Below are positions 35,387 to 44,810 of a stretch of DNA of 64,000 bases, piece by piece. The DNA is from Novosphingobium nitrogenifigens DSM 19370. Its GTDB lineage: Bacteria > Pseudomonadota > Alphaproteobacteria > Sphingomonadales > Sphingomonadaceae. The stretch's first letter is position 1; each line of letters begins with the position of its first letter. Both the position numbers and the translations under genes were made by a program. Location: positions 585,929 to 649,928 of the forward strand of contig NZ_GL876926.1 in NCBI RefSeq assembly GCF_000192575.1. Reading direction: 5' to 3'. The notes under the pieces were generated by a model. The model did no database searches. It had not been told where the DNA came from and saw only the letters and a list, made by a program, of their open reading frames with translations.

Positions 35387-36778
35387 ATGCCCCATCAGGC
35401 GATCGGCGGGCCGGCGGCGGGAACGCCGCATACCGGCTCGCTGCGCCGGCGCATGTTGCTGATCGCGTTTGCGTGGATTTCGGTGCTCCTGCTCGGCGGG
35501 GGCGTGGCTCTCGACCGGACGCTGACCGGCCTCATCACGCGCAATTTCGACGATCAGCTCGGCTACATGCTGACCGCGATGGTCGCATCGGCGGAAATCG
35601 GTCCGGACGGGGAAGTCTTTTTCAGTCGCCCGCTTGGCGATCAGCGGTTTCTCGAACCCAACAGTGGTCTCTATTGGCAGATTTCGGGGCAGGGGCATGA
35701 CGATTTCCCCTCGCGCTCGTTGTGGGACCGCACGCTCAAGATGAAGAGCGACCACTTCGATCAACAGCCGCATATCTATGACAGCGACCAGTTCGACGGA
35801 GAGCGCCTGCGCATCATCGAGCGCTCGGTGATCTTGCCGGGGAACAACACCCTGTGGCAATTCGCTGTCGCTGCCAGCCGCAGTCCGCTCGATGCGCAGT
35901 TGCGGCGGATCCGTCTTATTCTGGTGTGGTCGTTCGTGGTTCTGGGGCTTGGCCTGGCGGCGATGGCGACATTGCAGACCTATTATGGTCTGGGACCGTT
36001 GCGCCGCGTCCGTCTCGCGATTGTGCGATTGCGCGAGGATGGCGGCACACGCGTGACCGAGCCGCTTCCGCTCGAAGTGCAACCGTTGGTGCAGGAACTC
36101 AATGCCCTGCTCGCGCATTCCGAGCAGCAGGCGGAGGAAGCGCGCACTCATGCGGGCAATCTCGCCCATGCGCTCAAGACGCCGCTGACAGTGGTGACCA
36201 ATGCGGCGACTGCCCATGCTGACGATCTGGCCGAAACGGTCATCCGCGAGGCGGCGGCCATGCGGCGTCATGTCGATCACCATCTGGCGCGGGCCCGTGC
36301 AGTCGGGCGGCGGGCGAGCGGACTGTCGCGTGCGACCGTGTGGGAAAGCGTGGAGGCGGTGCTGCGCGCGGTCGTGCGGCTCTATCCCGAAGTCCGTTTC
36401 GATCTCGACGGCAATCGCGAGGTGCAAGTCGCGATCGAGCGGCAGGATCTCGACGAGATTCTCGGCAACCTGATCGAGAATGCGGCCAAGTACGGGGGCG
36501 GATCGGTCTTCATCACGGTCGAAGCGGCGGGCTCGGACGCGCGTTACTGCAATATCTGGATCGAGGACGATGGCATGGGCATTCCCGAGGAAGCCCGCGA
36601 GCGCCTGTTCACGCGCGGGGCCCGGCTCGATACCGGAAAGCCGGGTACAGGCCTTGGGCTTGCCATCGTGCGCGACGTTGTCGAACTTTATGGCGGTTCG
36701 ATCGAACTGGGCGAGAGCGAGGATCTGGGCGGTTTGCTCGTGACGCTGCGCCTGCCGCGTGCGCGTCAGGCCAAATAA
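35387..36778 (+). CDS. Sensor histidine kinase (PhoQ-like)
   Basis: A 463-residue membrane kinase. Two membrane helices (about residues 22-42 and 175-197) flank a periplasmic sensor part of about 130 residues; a HAMP-like stretch is followed by the HisKA helix with H261 in LAHALKTPLTV. The ATPase domain has the N box NLIENAAKYGGG, DDGMGIPEEAR and GTGLGLAIVRDV. It lies four bases behind its regulator. The H-A-L-K-T-P sequence is typical of PhoQ-type kinases. The stop is 13 bases from that of the convergent xerC. Confidence 0.92.
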   Translation: MPHQAIGGPAAGTPHTGSLRRRMLLIAFAWISVLLLGGGVALDRTLTGLITRNFDDQLGYMLTAMVASAEIGPDGEVFFSRPLGDQRFLEPNSGLYWQISGQGHDDFPSRSLWDRTLKMKSDHFDQQPHIYDSDQFDGERLRIIERSVILPGNNTLWQFAVAASRSPLDAQLRRIRLILVWSFVVLGLGLAAMATLQTYYGLGPLRRVRLAIVRLREDGGTRVTEPLPLEVQPLVQELNALLAHSEQQAEEARTHAGNLAHALKTPLTVVTNAATAHADDLAETVIREAAAMRRHVDHHLARARAVGRRASGLSRATVWESVEAVLRAVVRLYPEVRFDLDGNREVQVAIERQDLDEILGNLIENAAKYGGGSVFITVEAAGSDARYCNIWIEDDGMGIPEEARERLFTRGARLDTGKPGTGLGLAIVRDVVELYGGSIELGESEDLGGLLVTLRLPRARQAK

Positions 36779-36791
36779 TCGATTTTCCCGT

Positions 36792-37688
36792 TCAGGCTCT
36801 GGGGTGAGCCGAGCGATAGACGTCGAGCAGCCGGGCCGCGTCCACTTTGGTGTAGATCTGGGTCGAGGACAGGCTGGCGTGGCCGAGCAGTTCCTGCAAG
36901 CTGCGCAAGTCCGCTCCGGCACCCAGCAGATGCGTGGCAAAGCTGTGACGCAAGGCATGGGGGGTCGCGCTGGGCGGCAGGCCGAGGGCCACGCGGGCAC
37001 GGGCCATGGCGCGGCGGATCATTCCTGCCGACAGGGGGCCGCCCTTGGCTCCGCGAAACAACGGGTCATCTTTGCCCAGTGGCCAGGGGACGAGCGCGGC
37101 ATAGCGTTCGAGGGCTGCACGCACCACGGGCAGCAGGGCGACCAGGCGTTGGCGACCGCCCTTGCCGGTGATGACCATGCTTTCCCCGGCAGGCAGGATC
37201 CCGGCGGGTAGCGCGAGCGCCTCGCCGATGCGCAGGCCCGATCCATAGAGCAGCAGCAGGACTGCGGTATCACGCGCGGCGATCCACGGTTCGGTCGCGT
37301 CCTCGGCCACCGTCTCGGCAAGGTTCACCGCGTCGTCGGGCGTGATCGGTCGCGGCAGTCCTTTCTTGACGCGCGGACCGCGCAGGCGCGGGGCGCCGGG
37401 GGGCATGTCCGCTTGCGTGCGGGCAAAGGCGATGAATGCCTTGAGCGCGGAAAGCTCGCGCGCGGCCGAGACGTTGCCGATCCCGTGCTCGCGACGATCG
37501 GCGAGATAATGGCGCAAGGCTGTCGCATCGAGTGCGCCCAGCCGCGCCCAGTGGAGCGCGCCGTCCTGTTCGAGCCGCGTGATCAGGCGACGCGCGGTCG
37601 CGACATAGGCGCGTACAGTGTGAGGAGAGCGCCGACGCCCGTGCGCAAGGTGATCGTGCCAGGCCGATAGGATCTCAGGGAGCGTCAC
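36792..37688 (-). CDS. xerC: Tyrosine recombinase XerC
   Basis: A 298-residue site-specific recombinase. An N-terminal SAM-like DNA-binding part with SPHTVRAYVATARRL is followed by the catalytic domain with arginine in YGSGLRIGEAL, HALRHSFATHLL, the histidine in LGHASLSSTQIYTKV and the catalytic tyrosine in the same segment. This is the order of XerC/XerD, which resolve chromosome dimers at dif. XerC is preferred on length and placement. It uses a GTG start overlapping the hemW stop (GTGA), so it is coupled to hemW. Confidence 0.9.
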   Translation of the reverse strand: MTLPEILSAWHDHLAHGRRRSPHTVRAYVATARRLITRLEQDGALHWARLGALDATALRHYLADRREHGIGNVSAARELSALKAFIAFARTQADMPPGAPRLRGPRVKKGLPRPITPDDAVNLAETVAEDATEPWIAARDTAVLLLLYGSGLRIGEALALPAGILPAGESMVITGKGGRQRLVALLPVVRAALERYAALVPWPLGKDDPLFRGAKGGPLSAGMIRRAMARARVALGLPPSATPHALRHSFATHLLGAGADLRSLQELLGHASLSSTQIYTKVDAARLLDVYRSAHPRA

Positions 37689-38839
37689 GCGGTGACCAGT
37701 TCGGCGGGAACCAGTTCGCCGAGCAGCGCGTCGAGGAGCGGCATCCCGCGCGGGGTGACGACAAGACGTCCGTGGATTTCGGACACCAGCCCGAGATCGC
37801 GATAGAACCGCGCCTTGTCCGGATCGATCAGCGCCTCTTGGGGCAGGCCGAAACGCTTCGACAAGGCAGCGAGGTCGATTCCTTCGCCAAGGCGCAGCCC
37901 CATCAGCAAGGCTTCGCTCGCCTGTTCGCCCAGAGCAAGCGGGCGTTGTTCGGCAATCCCGTGTCCGTCGCGGTCGATGGCCGCGAGCCAGTTTTCCGGC
38001 TTGCGATGGCGCACGGTCGCTTGTGCGAGGCGACGTCCATGCGCGCCCGGCCCGATCCCGACATAGTCGCCGTAGCGCCAGTAGGTCAGGTTGTGGCGGC
38101 TTTCCTCGCCGGGGCGGGCATGGTTGCTGATTTCATAGGCGGGTATCCCCGCGGCTGCCGTCATGTCCCGGGTCAGCGTGAAAAGATCGGCGGCGGCATC
38201 ATCGTCGAGCGGTTCGAGTTTGCCTTCGCGTACGAGCGTCGCGAACCGCGTGCCCGGTTCGATCGTCAACTGATAGAGCGAGAGATGGCCGGTGCCGAAA
38301 CCGAGGGCCCGGTCGAGTTCTGCCTGCCACTGTTCGGGCGTCTGGCCCGGACGGGCATAGATGAGATCGAAACTGACGCGGGCGAAATGGCGCTGGGCGA
38401 CTTCGAGTGCGGCAAGGCCCTCGCGCGCGTCGTGGAGGCGGCCGAGAAAGCGCAGGGTTTCATCGTCGAGCGCCTGGAGGCCGAGCGAGACCCGATTGAC
38501 CCCGGCTCCGGCGAGCGCGGCAAAGCGCGCCGCTTCGACTGAAGAGGGGTTGGCTTCGAGCGTGATTTCGATGTTCGGGGCAAAGGACCAATGCCGGGCG
38601 GCGGCCGAAAGCAACGTTTCGACCAGTTGGGGAGGCATCAGCGAAGGCGTGCCGCCGCCAAAGAAGATCGAGCCGAGCGTGCGTCCGCCGGTAAGGCTCG
38701 CTTCGTGCGCCATGTCGGCGAGCAGAGCTTCCTGCCATGCCGCGACATCGACCCGGTCGCGGACATGGCTGTTGAAGTCGCAATAGGGGCACTTTGCGAG
38801 GCAGAACGGCCAGTGGATATAAAGGGCCAGCGGCTCCAT
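37685..38839 (-). CDS. hemW: Radical SAM family haem chaperone HemW
   Basis: A 384-residue radical SAM protein. The cluster cysteines are C13, C17 and C20 in CLAKCPYCD, and HWPFC, FFGGGTPS and the later ARPGQTPEQW are typical of HemW. It is often mislabelled coproporphyrinogen III oxidase (HemN) but this shorter form is the haem-binding chaperone. The ATG at 38839 gives the standard MEPLALYIHWPFC. It is placed between rdgB (10-bp gap) and xerC. Confidence 0.93.
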   Translation of the reverse strand: MEPLALYIHWPFCLAKCPYCDFNSHVRDRVDVAAWQEALLADMAHEASLTGGRTLGSIFFGGGTPSLMPPQLVETLLSAAARHWSFAPNIEITLEANPSSVEAARFAALAGAGVNRVSLGLQALDDETLRFLGRLHDAREGLAALEVAQRHFARVSFDLIYARPGQTPEQWQAELDRALGFGTGHLSLYQLTIEPGTRFATLVREGKLEPLDDDAAADLFTLTRDMTAAAGIPAYEISNHARPGEESRHNLTYWRYGDYVGIGPGAHGRRLAQATVRHRKPENWLAAIDRDGHGIAEQRPLALGEQASEALLMGLRLGEGIDLAALSKRFGLPQEALIDPDKARFYRDLGLVSEIHGRLVVTPRGMPLLDALLGELVPAELVTA

Positions 38840-38849
38840 GGCGGGCAGC

Positions 38850-39476
38850 TTATCGCGCAAACTGCTCCGCGACCAGCTTGGCAAAGGCGTCGGCGCGGTG
38901 GCTGATCGCCTGCTTGTCGGCAGGATCGAGTTCCGCAAAGGTTCGGTCGTGGCCGCGTGCGACGAAGACCGGGTCATAGCCGAAACCGAGTTTGCCGCGC
39001 GGTGGCCAGGTCAGGGTGCCGTCGATGCGTCCTTCGTAGACCGCTTCGCCGCCATCGGGCCATGCAATCGCCAGAACGCAGGAAAACCATGCGTCGCGAG
39101 GCGTGTCGGGGCCGAGTTCCGCAAGCTTGCCTTCGACTTTGCCCATGGCCATGTACCAGTCGCGGCCCGGGCCGCCTTCGCGCGGGCCTTTTTCGGCCCA
39201 ATCGGCGGTATAGACCCCCGGTGCGCCGCCAAGGGCCGTTACCGACAGACCCGAATCGTCGGCGAGCGCAGGCAGGTTGGCCGCCTGTGCCGCCGCATGA
39301 GCCTTGAGCAGCGCGTTCTCGACGAATGTCGTGCCGGTCTCGTCGGGCTCGGGCAGGCCAAGCTCACCCGCCGAAATGCAGTCCATCCCGTAAGGGGCCA
39401 GAAGCGCGCGGATTTCCTTGAGCTTGCCGGCATTATGGGTGGCAATGACGAGCTTTCCGGGGGTGAGGCGGGGCAT
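38850..39476 (-). CDS. rdgB: XTP/dITP pyrophosphatase RdgB
   Basis: A 208-residue HAM1-family enzyme that hydrolyses dITP and XTP to keep deaminated purines out of DNA. The family marks [46 protein letters not shown] and FGYDPVF are present. The start at 39476 is preferred over one six codons upstream. The genes rph-rdgB-hemW-xerC are close-packed on one strand and most likely one operon. Confidence 0.95.
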   Translation of the reverse strand: MPRLTPGKLVIATHNAGKLKEIRALLAPYGMDCISAGELGLPEPDETGTTFVENALLKAHAAAQAANLPALADDSGLSVTALGGAPGVYTADWAEKGPREGGPGRDWYMAMGKVEGKLAELGPDTPRDAWFSCVLAIAWPDGGEAVYEGRIDGTLTWPPRGKLGFGYDPVFVARGHDRTFAELDPADKQAISHRADAFAKLVAEQFAR

Positions 39477-39490
39477 GGGGGCTGGTATCC

Positions 39491-40207
39491 TCAACGACCG
39501 GTGGCGCGATCCTGCGCGGCGAAGATTTCGCCGCAGCCGATGCGGGCAAGACGCAGGAGGCGAAGCAGTGCTTCCTCGTCATAGGTCGCGCCTTCGGCCG
39601 TGGCTTGCACTTCGGCGATCTGTCCGCCTTCGATCAGGACGAAATTGGCGTCCGCGTCGGCCGTGCTGTCTTCGGTATAATCGAGGTCGAGCACCGGGGT
39701 GCCATCGACGATGCCGCAGGAGATCGCGGCGACCTTGCGCGGCAGGGGATCTTCCTTGATCTGGCCGCTCGCCATCAGCTTGTCGACGGCAAGGCGCAGG
39801 GCGATCCATGCGCCCGAGATAGAGGCAGTGCGGGTGCCGCCGTCGGCCTGGATGACGTCGCAGTCGAGCGTGATCTGGCGTTCGCCCAGCTTCTTGAGAT
39901 CGGTAACCGCGCGCAGCGAACGACCGATCAGGCGCTGGATTTCCTGGGTGCGGCCCGACTGTTTGCCCTTGGCCGCTTCACGGCTGCCGCGGGTGTGGGT
40001 GGCGCGGGGCAGCATCGAATATTCCGCCGTCACCCAGCCTTCGCCCTTGCCGCGCAGGAACGGGGGAACGCGTTCCTCGACCGAGGCGGTCACGATCACC
40101 TTGGTGTCGCCAAAGCCGATCAGGACTGAGCCTTCCGCATGCTTGGTGAAATGGGTTTCAATGGTGATCGCACGCATTTCGTCAGCGGCGCGGCCCGAAG
40201 CTCGCAT
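39491..40207 (-). CDS. rph: Ribonuclease PH
   Basis: A 238-residue phosphate-dependent 3'-exoribonuclease that trims tRNA 3' ends. Marks are [28 protein letters not shown], the phosphate-site [28 protein letters not shown] region, and [15 protein letters not shown]. The length is exactly that of the family. It is the first gene of the rph-rdgB-hemW-xerC run and diverges from hrcA over 122 bp. Confidence 0.96.
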   Translation of the reverse strand: MRASGRAADEMRAITIETHFTKHAEGSVLIGFGDTKVIVTASVEERVPPFLRGKGEGWVTAEYSMLPRATHTRGSREAAKGKQSGRTQEIQRLIGRSLRAVTDLKKLGERQITLDCDVIQADGGTRTASISGAWIALRLAVDKLMASGQIKEDPLPRKVAAISCGIVDGTPVLDLDYTEDSTADADANFVLIEGGQIAEVQATAEGATYDEEALLRLLRLARIGCGEIFAAQDRATGR

Positions 40208-40329
40208 GGGGTCTTTCCTCAAGGATCGCTAAATGGAAGAAGGGCTGCGTTTGGCCGATTGCCCCGATTACCGCAAGACCGATTACGGCAAGACTTGTCC
40301 CGGTCGGTGCGAGGGCTACATTGGCGGAC

Positions 40330-41394
40330 ATGACCGGGCCCAACCTTTCCGAACTCTCGTCCCGCGCGCGCGACATCTTTCGTCTCGTGGTCGAAGGGTA
40401 CATCGCCAACGGTCAGCCGGTCGGATCAAAGACTCTGGCCGGGCACGGCGGCATCAACCTGTCCCCGGCTTCGATCCGCTCGGTGCTGCAGGAATTGCAG
40501 GATGCAGGGCTGCTTGCCGCGCCGCATACCAGCGCCGGGCGGATGCCGACCGAAGTCGGGCTGCGGCTCTTTGTCGATGGCATCATGCAAGTGGCCGAAC
40601 CTTCGGCGGCCGAGCGGTTGCAGATCGAACGCGGGCTTGCGCTTGGCGGCACGATCGAACAGGCGCTCGCGGCGGCAAGCTCGGCCCTGTCCGAGCTTTC
40701 GGCCGGAGCGGGGGTGGTCATGGTGCCCCATCGTGAAGTGCGGCTTGCGCAGATTTCCTTTGTGCCGCTGGCCCCGCGCCGCGCGCTGGTCGTGCTGGTG
40801 GGTGAGGATGGGGGAATCGAGAACCGGGTCATCGAACTTGCTGAGCCGGTCCTGCCCCAGGCGCTTGAACAGGCCGCCAACTATCTGACAGCGCGGCTGG
40901 TCGGGCGGACATTGGCCGAAGCGGCCACGGGAATCGCGTCGGAAATCGCGGGCGGGCGCAGTGCGCTCGATACGGCGAGCGCCGATCTCGTCCGGCGCGG
41001 TCTTGCCGTCTGGAGCAGTGACGCGGCGCAACGGCCGGTTCTGGTCGTGCGTGGGCAGGCCAACCTGCTCGACGATGCGGCGGTTCACGACATCGAACGG
41101 GTTCGCCACTTGCTGGAAGAACTCGAAAGCGTGGAGGCGATTGCCCGCGTGCTCGACGCCGCGCGCGAGGCCCAGGCGACGCGCATTTTCATCGGCAGCG
41201 AAAATCGCCTCTTGTCATTGTCCGGTTCGGCGGTCATCGCCGCGCCATGGCGGGACGGCGAGGGACGTGTGGTCGGCGTTGTCGGGGTGATCGGCCCGAC
41301 GCGGTTGAATTATGCACGCGTCGTCCCCATGGTTGATTTCACGGCTCAATCGCTGAGCAAACTCATCGGACAAGACGGATTTTCGAGAACATGA
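40330..41394 (+). CDS. hrcA: Heat-inducible transcription repressor HrcA
   Basis: A 354-residue repressor that binds the CIRCE operator of heat-shock genes and is kept folded by GroEL. The winged-helix N-terminus shows ARDIFRLVVEGYIANGQPVGSK and the family phrase TSAGRMPTEVGLRLFVD; the GAF-like remainder ends LNYARVVPMVDF. The ATG at 40330 is used; a TTG at 40321 has a better spaced GAGGG site and is an alternative. No CIRCE is visible at hrcA or dnaK, so its targets lie outside the window, probably groES-groEL. Confidence 0.94.
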   Translation: MTGPNLSELSSRARDIFRLVVEGYIANGQPVGSKTLAGHGGINLSPASIRSVLQELQDAGLLAAPHTSAGRMPTEVGLRLFVDGIMQVAEPSAAERLQIERGLALGGTIEQALAAASSALSELSAGAGVVMVPHREVRLAQISFVPLAPRRALVVLVGEDGGIENRVIELAEPVLPQALEQAANYLTARLVGRTLAEAATGIASEIAGGRSALDTASADLVRRGLAVWSSDAAQRPVLVVRGQANLLDDAAVHDIERVRHLLEELESVEAIARVLDAAREAQATRIFIGSENRLLSLSGSAVIAAPWRDGEGRVVGVVGVIGPTRLNYARVVPMVDFTAQSLSKLIGQDGFSRT

Positions 41395-41963
41395 GCGACA
41401 ACGAGACACGCGCCCAAGACGCCGAAGTGAAAGCGGAACTGGAAGGCGTGCCCGCCGAGATGATCGATCTGGGCGGGACCGACGGAACGGCCGATGCGCA
41501 GCTGGGCAAGCTGGCAGAAGAACTTGAAGTCGCGCGGCAGGATATCCTGTACGCCAAGGCGGAAACGCAGAACGTGCGTCGCCGTCTGGAAAAGGACATC
41601 GCCGACGCGCGCGCCTATGCCGCGACCGCTTTTGCCCGCGACATCCTTTCGGTTGCGGACAACCTTGCCCGCGCGCTCGAATCGATTCCGGCCGAACTGC
41701 GCGGTGACGACAAGTTCAAGGCGCTGGTTTCCGGGCTGGAAGCGACCGGCCGCGAGCTGGACAAGGTCTTCTCGAGCCACGGCATCAGCCGCATCGCGGC
41801 CAAGGGCCTGCCGCTCGACCCGCACCAGCATCAGGCGATGATGGAATTCCCGACCAACGATGTCGAACCCGGCACCGTGGTTCAGGAGCTTCAGGCCGGT
41901 TACATGATCAAGGACCGCCTGTTGCGCGCGGCCATGGTCGCAGTGGCCAAGAAGCCGGAATAA
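41391..41963 (+). CDS. grpE: Nucleotide exchange factor GrpE
   Basis: A 190-residue co-chaperone that releases ADP from DnaK. A charged N-terminal coiled-coil (ADAQLGKLAEELEVARQD, AETQNVRRRLEKD) leads to the DNLARALES four-helix part and the C-terminal beta-wing with HQHQAMMEFPTNDVEPGTVVQE. Its start overlaps the hrcA stop (ATGA). It ends in a strong terminator. Confidence 0.95.
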   Translation: MSDNETRAQDAEVKAELEGVPAEMIDLGGTDGTADAQLGKLAEELEVARQDILYAKAETQNVRRRLEKDIADARAYAATAFARDILSVADNLARALESIPAELRGDDKFKALVSGLEATGRELDKVFSSHGISRIAAKGLPLDPHQHQAMMEFPTNDVEPGTVVQELQAGYMIKDRLLRAAMVAVAKKPE

Positions 41964-41994
41964 TTCCCGAACCGTTCGTTCGGAGCGGAAAAGG

Positions 41995-42031
41995 AAAAGG
42001 GGGAGAAGGGCGAACCTTCTCCCCCTTTTTT
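41995..42031. terminator. Rho-independent terminator behind grpE
   Basis: A 15-bp perfect stem (41995-42009 with 42015-42029), loop GCGAA and a run of six T. Both ends are A/T rich, so it also serves the convergent copper chaperone gene, whose stop is four bases away. Confidence 0.93.
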
Positions 42032-42034
42032 CGT

Positions 42035-42568
42035 TCACATCTTCATCGTGCCCATATCTTCGCCCACGGCCTTGACCGAGGCGGCGATCGTTGCCTTGTC
42101 TCCGCTGTCGAGCGTGATCGTCAGTTCGGTCCTGTCTCCGGCCTTGAGCTTGCCGTCCGCATCGAACAGCATGACGTGATTGCTGCCCGGCGCGAACGTG
42201 ATCGGTTTGCCCGCTTCGATGGCGACGCTGTCGAGCGGGGCCATCGTCATCATGCCGCCTTCCATCTTGCTTTCATGCATTTCGGCGCGGGCAAAACCGT
42301 CGACATGGACGGCGACGAGCTTGCCTTTGGCCGGGGCGGAGGGGGTCAGCGTGAAATAGGCGACTGCCGGACGGCCCGGAACGGCGGGAAGCTGTACCAC
42401 CGCGTCCGAAAGGGCGATGCCGGGCGCGCCGGACGGCCCGGGAACGGCACTGGCCGAGGCTTCAGGCGCGTTTTCGCTGCCGCTCTTGTCGCCAGGCGCC
42501 TGCGTCTTGGTCGAACAGCCCGAAAGGGCGATCGATGCGGCGGAAATCAGAAGGAAAATGCGGCGCAT
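42035..42568 (-). CDS. PCu(A)C-type copper chaperone lipoprotein
   Basis: A 177-residue lipoprotein (lipobox ALSGC, C18) of the periplasmic copper chaperone A family, which carries Cu(I) to cytochrome oxidase. The metal ligands are in MHESKMEGGMMTM and SNHVMLF, the H-x-M and H...M pattern of the family. Between the lipid cysteine and the domain is a flexible Ser/Pro/Gly-rich linker. The start at 42568 gives the signal peptide. It is transcribed alone, convergent with grpE and divergent from dnaK. Confidence 0.86.
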   Translation of the reverse strand: MRRIFLLISAASIALSGCSTKTQAPGDKSGSENAPEASASAVPGPSGAPGIALSDAVVQLPAVPGRPAVAYFTLTPSAPAKGKLVAVHVDGFARAEMHESKMEGGMMTMAPLDSVAIEAGKPITFAPGSNHVMLFDADGKLKAGDRTELTITLDSGDKATIAASVKAVGEDMGTMKM

Positions 42569-42624
42569 GGCATGGGCTTTCGCAAGACAATTTGAAGATG
42601 GGCAAGATCTAGGGTGGTCGAGCC

Positions 42625-42652
42625 CTTGTGCCAAGCCGAAGCGCACCTATAT
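42625..42652 (+). promoter_or_regulatory. RpoH (sigma32)-type promoter of dnaK
   Basis: CTTG (42625-42628) and CCTATAT (42646-42652) are separated by exactly 17 bases, matching the alphaproteobacterial heat-shock consensus CTTG-N17/18-CYTATNT. The expected start lies about 84 bases before the dnaK ATG. Confidence 0.75.
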
Positions 42653-42742
42653 CCCGGCCATCTGAGCCGCGAGACGGCCTTTCGCCCGGCAGGGGAGGGG
42701 TCACAAGGCGCGGTGTCGCGATTGCGAAGGAAGTGGGGAATT

Positions 42743-44647
42743 ATGGCTAAAGTTATCGGTATCGACCTCGGCACGACCAACAGCTGCGTGGCGGTCATGG
42801 ACGGCGGGTCGCCCAAGGTCATCGAAAATTCCGAAGGTGCGCGTACGACGCCCTCGATCGTCGCCTTTACCAAGGACGGCGAACGTCTGATCGGCCAGCC
42901 GGCCAAGCGTCAGGCAGTCACCAACCCGGACAACACGATCTTCGCGGTCAAGCGGCTTATCGGTCGTCGTTTCGACGATCCCATGACCCAGAAGGACGCT
43001 GGTCTGGTCCCTTACCAGATCGTCAAGGGCAAGAACGGCGACGCTTGGGTCAACGCTGGCGGCCAGGATTACAGCCCGTCGCAGATCTCGGCCTTCACTC
43101 TTCAGAAGATGAAGGAAACCGCTGAAAGCTATCTCGGCGAAAAGGTCACGCAGGCGGTCATTACCGTTCCGGCCTACTTCAACGACGCGCAGCGTCAGGC
43201 GACCAAGGACGCCGGACAGATCGCGGGTCTTGAAGTGCTGCGCATCATCAACGAACCGACCGCTGCGGCGCTGGCCTATGGCCTCGACAAGCAGGACGGC
43301 AAGACGATCGCGGTCTACGACCTTGGCGGCGGCACGTTCGACATCTCGATCCTCGAGATCGGTGACGGCGTGTTCGAAGTGAAGTCGACCAACGGCGACA
43401 CTTTCCTCGGCGGTGAAGACTTTGACACTGCGCTGGTCGAATATCTGGCCGACAAGTTCAAGGCTCGCGAAGGTCTCGACCTCAAGACCGACAAGCTGGC
43501 CCTGCAGCGTCTGAAGGAAGCTTCGGAAAAGGCGAAGATCGAACTGTCTTCGGCGCAGACGACGGAAATCAACCTTCCGTTCATCACCGCGCGCATGGAA
43601 GGCGGGGCGACCACGCCGCTGCACCTCGTCGAAACGATCACCCGTTCGGATCTTGAACGTCTGGTCGGCAAGCTGATCGAACGCACGCTCGAACCCTGCC
43701 GCAAGGCTCTGGCCGACGCGGGCATCAGCGCCAGCGAAATCGATGACGTCGTTCTCGTCGGCGGCATGACCCGTATGCCCAAGGTTCGCGACACCGTGCG
43801 CGACTTCTTCGGCAAGGATCCGCACACCGGCGTCAACCCCGACGAAGTCGTGGCGATGGGTGCGGCGATCCAGGCTGGCGTGCTTCAGGGCGACGTCAAG
43901 GACGTGCTGCTGCTCGACGTGACCCCGCTGTCGCTGGGTATCGAAACGCTCGGTGGCGTCATGACCCGCATGATCGACCGCAACACGACGATCCCGACCA
44001 AGAAGAGCCAGACGTTCTCGACGGCCGAAGACAACCAGCAGGCGGTCACCATTCGCGTGTTCCAGGGCGAACGCGAAATGGCGTCCGACAACAAGATGCT
44101 GGGTCAGTTCGATCTCGTCGGCATCCCGGCCGCACGGCGCGGGGTTCCGCAGATCGAAGTGACCTTCGACATCGACGCGAACGGCATCGTCAACGTGTCG
44201 GCCAAGGACAAGGGCACCGGCAAGGAGCAGCAGATCCGCATCCAGGCCTCTGGCGGTCTGTCGGAAAACGACATCGACCAGATGGTGCGCGACGCGGAGA
44301 AGTTTGCGGCCGACGACAAGAAGCGGCGTGAAGCGGCCGAAGCCCGCAACAATGCCGACAGCCTTGTCCACGCCACCGAACGTCAGCTCGAAGAGCATGC
44401 CGACAAGATCGACGGCGCTCTCAAGGGTGAAATCGAAGCGGCTCTGGCCGATGCCAAGAAGGCGATCGAAGGTGGCGACACCGACGAGATCAACGCCAAG
44501 GCTCAGGCCCTGACCGAAAAGGCGATGAAACTCGGCCAGGCGATCTACGAGAAGGAACAGGCCGGCGCTGCGGCTCCGGGTGCTGCTCCGCAGGGTGGCG
44601 ACGACGTGGTCGACGCCGAATTCTCGGAAGTCGACGACAAGGCCTGA
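42743..44647 (+). CDS. dnaK: Molecular chaperone DnaK (Hsp70)
   Basis: A 634-residue Hsp70. The ATPase domain starts with [18 protein letters not shown]; other marks are [41 protein letters not shown] and the linker [19 protein letters not shown] into the substrate domain. It ends with a Gly/Ala-rich tail and a final [11 protein letters not shown]. The ATG at 42743 has a purine-rich GAAGGAAGTGGGG site. It sits 163 bp upstream of dnaJ and is driven by an RpoH-type promoter. Confidence 0.98.
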   Translation: MAKVIGIDLGTTNSCVAVMDGGSPKVIENSEGARTTPSIVAFTKDGERLIGQPAKRQAVTNPDNTIFAVKRLIGRRFDDPMTQKDAGLVPYQIVKGKNGDAWVNAGGQDYSPSQISAFTLQKMKETAESYLGEKVTQAVITVPAYFNDAQRQATKDAGQIAGLEVLRIINEPTAAALAYGLDKQDGKTIAVYDLGGGTFDISILEIGDGVFEVKSTNGDTFLGGEDFDTALVEYLADKFKAREGLDLKTDKLALQRLKEASEKAKIELSSAQTTEINLPFITARMEGGATTPLHLVETITRSDLERLVGKLIERTLEPCRKALADAGISASEIDDVVLVGGMTRMPKVRDTVRDFFGKDPHTGVNPDEVVAMGAAIQAGVLQGDVKDVLLLDVTPLSLGIETLGGVMTRMIDRNTTIPTKKSQTFSTAEDNQQAVTIRVFQGEREMASDNKMLGQFDLVGIPAARRGVPQIEVTFDIDANGIVNVSAKDKGTGKEQQIRIQASGGLSENDIDQMVRDAEKFAADDKKRREAAEARNNADSLVHATERQLEEHADKIDGALKGEIEAALADAKKAIEGGDTDEINAKAQALTEKAMKLGQAIYEKEQAGAAAPGAAPQGGDDVVDAEFSEVDDKA

Positions 44648-44658
44648 TGGCAGCTTGC

Positions 44659-44693
44659 AGTGGGGAAACCGGAGCTTTTTCGGGTTCCCCACT
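44659..44693. other. Hairpin between dnaK and dnaJ
   Basis: AGTGGGGAA and TTCCCCACT pair over nine bases with a 17-base spacer, and two more C-G pairs can form inside. There is a TTTTTC in the spacer but no T-run behind, so it is more likely a partial terminator or processing site that sets the dnaK:dnaJ ratio (inference). Confidence 0.45.
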
Positions 44694-44810
44694 CTGACCG
44701 GTCGCCGCCTGCGCGCCTTTTGCGGGCGTTCGGGCGGCGGTCCGTTTGTGCTGCACCGGAATTTCCGCGCTAAACCTTGCCGCCCTAAACCTTGATCGGG
44801 AAAACGCCTG

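Noticed and set aside
42600..42742. CIRCE operator before dnaK
   Set aside because: No TTAGCACTC/GAGTGCTAA pair is visible; an RpoH-type promoter is seen instead.
42701..44692. A 663-codon minus-strand frame opposite dnaK
   Set aside because: Well-known artefact of dnaK codon use; no independent evidence.
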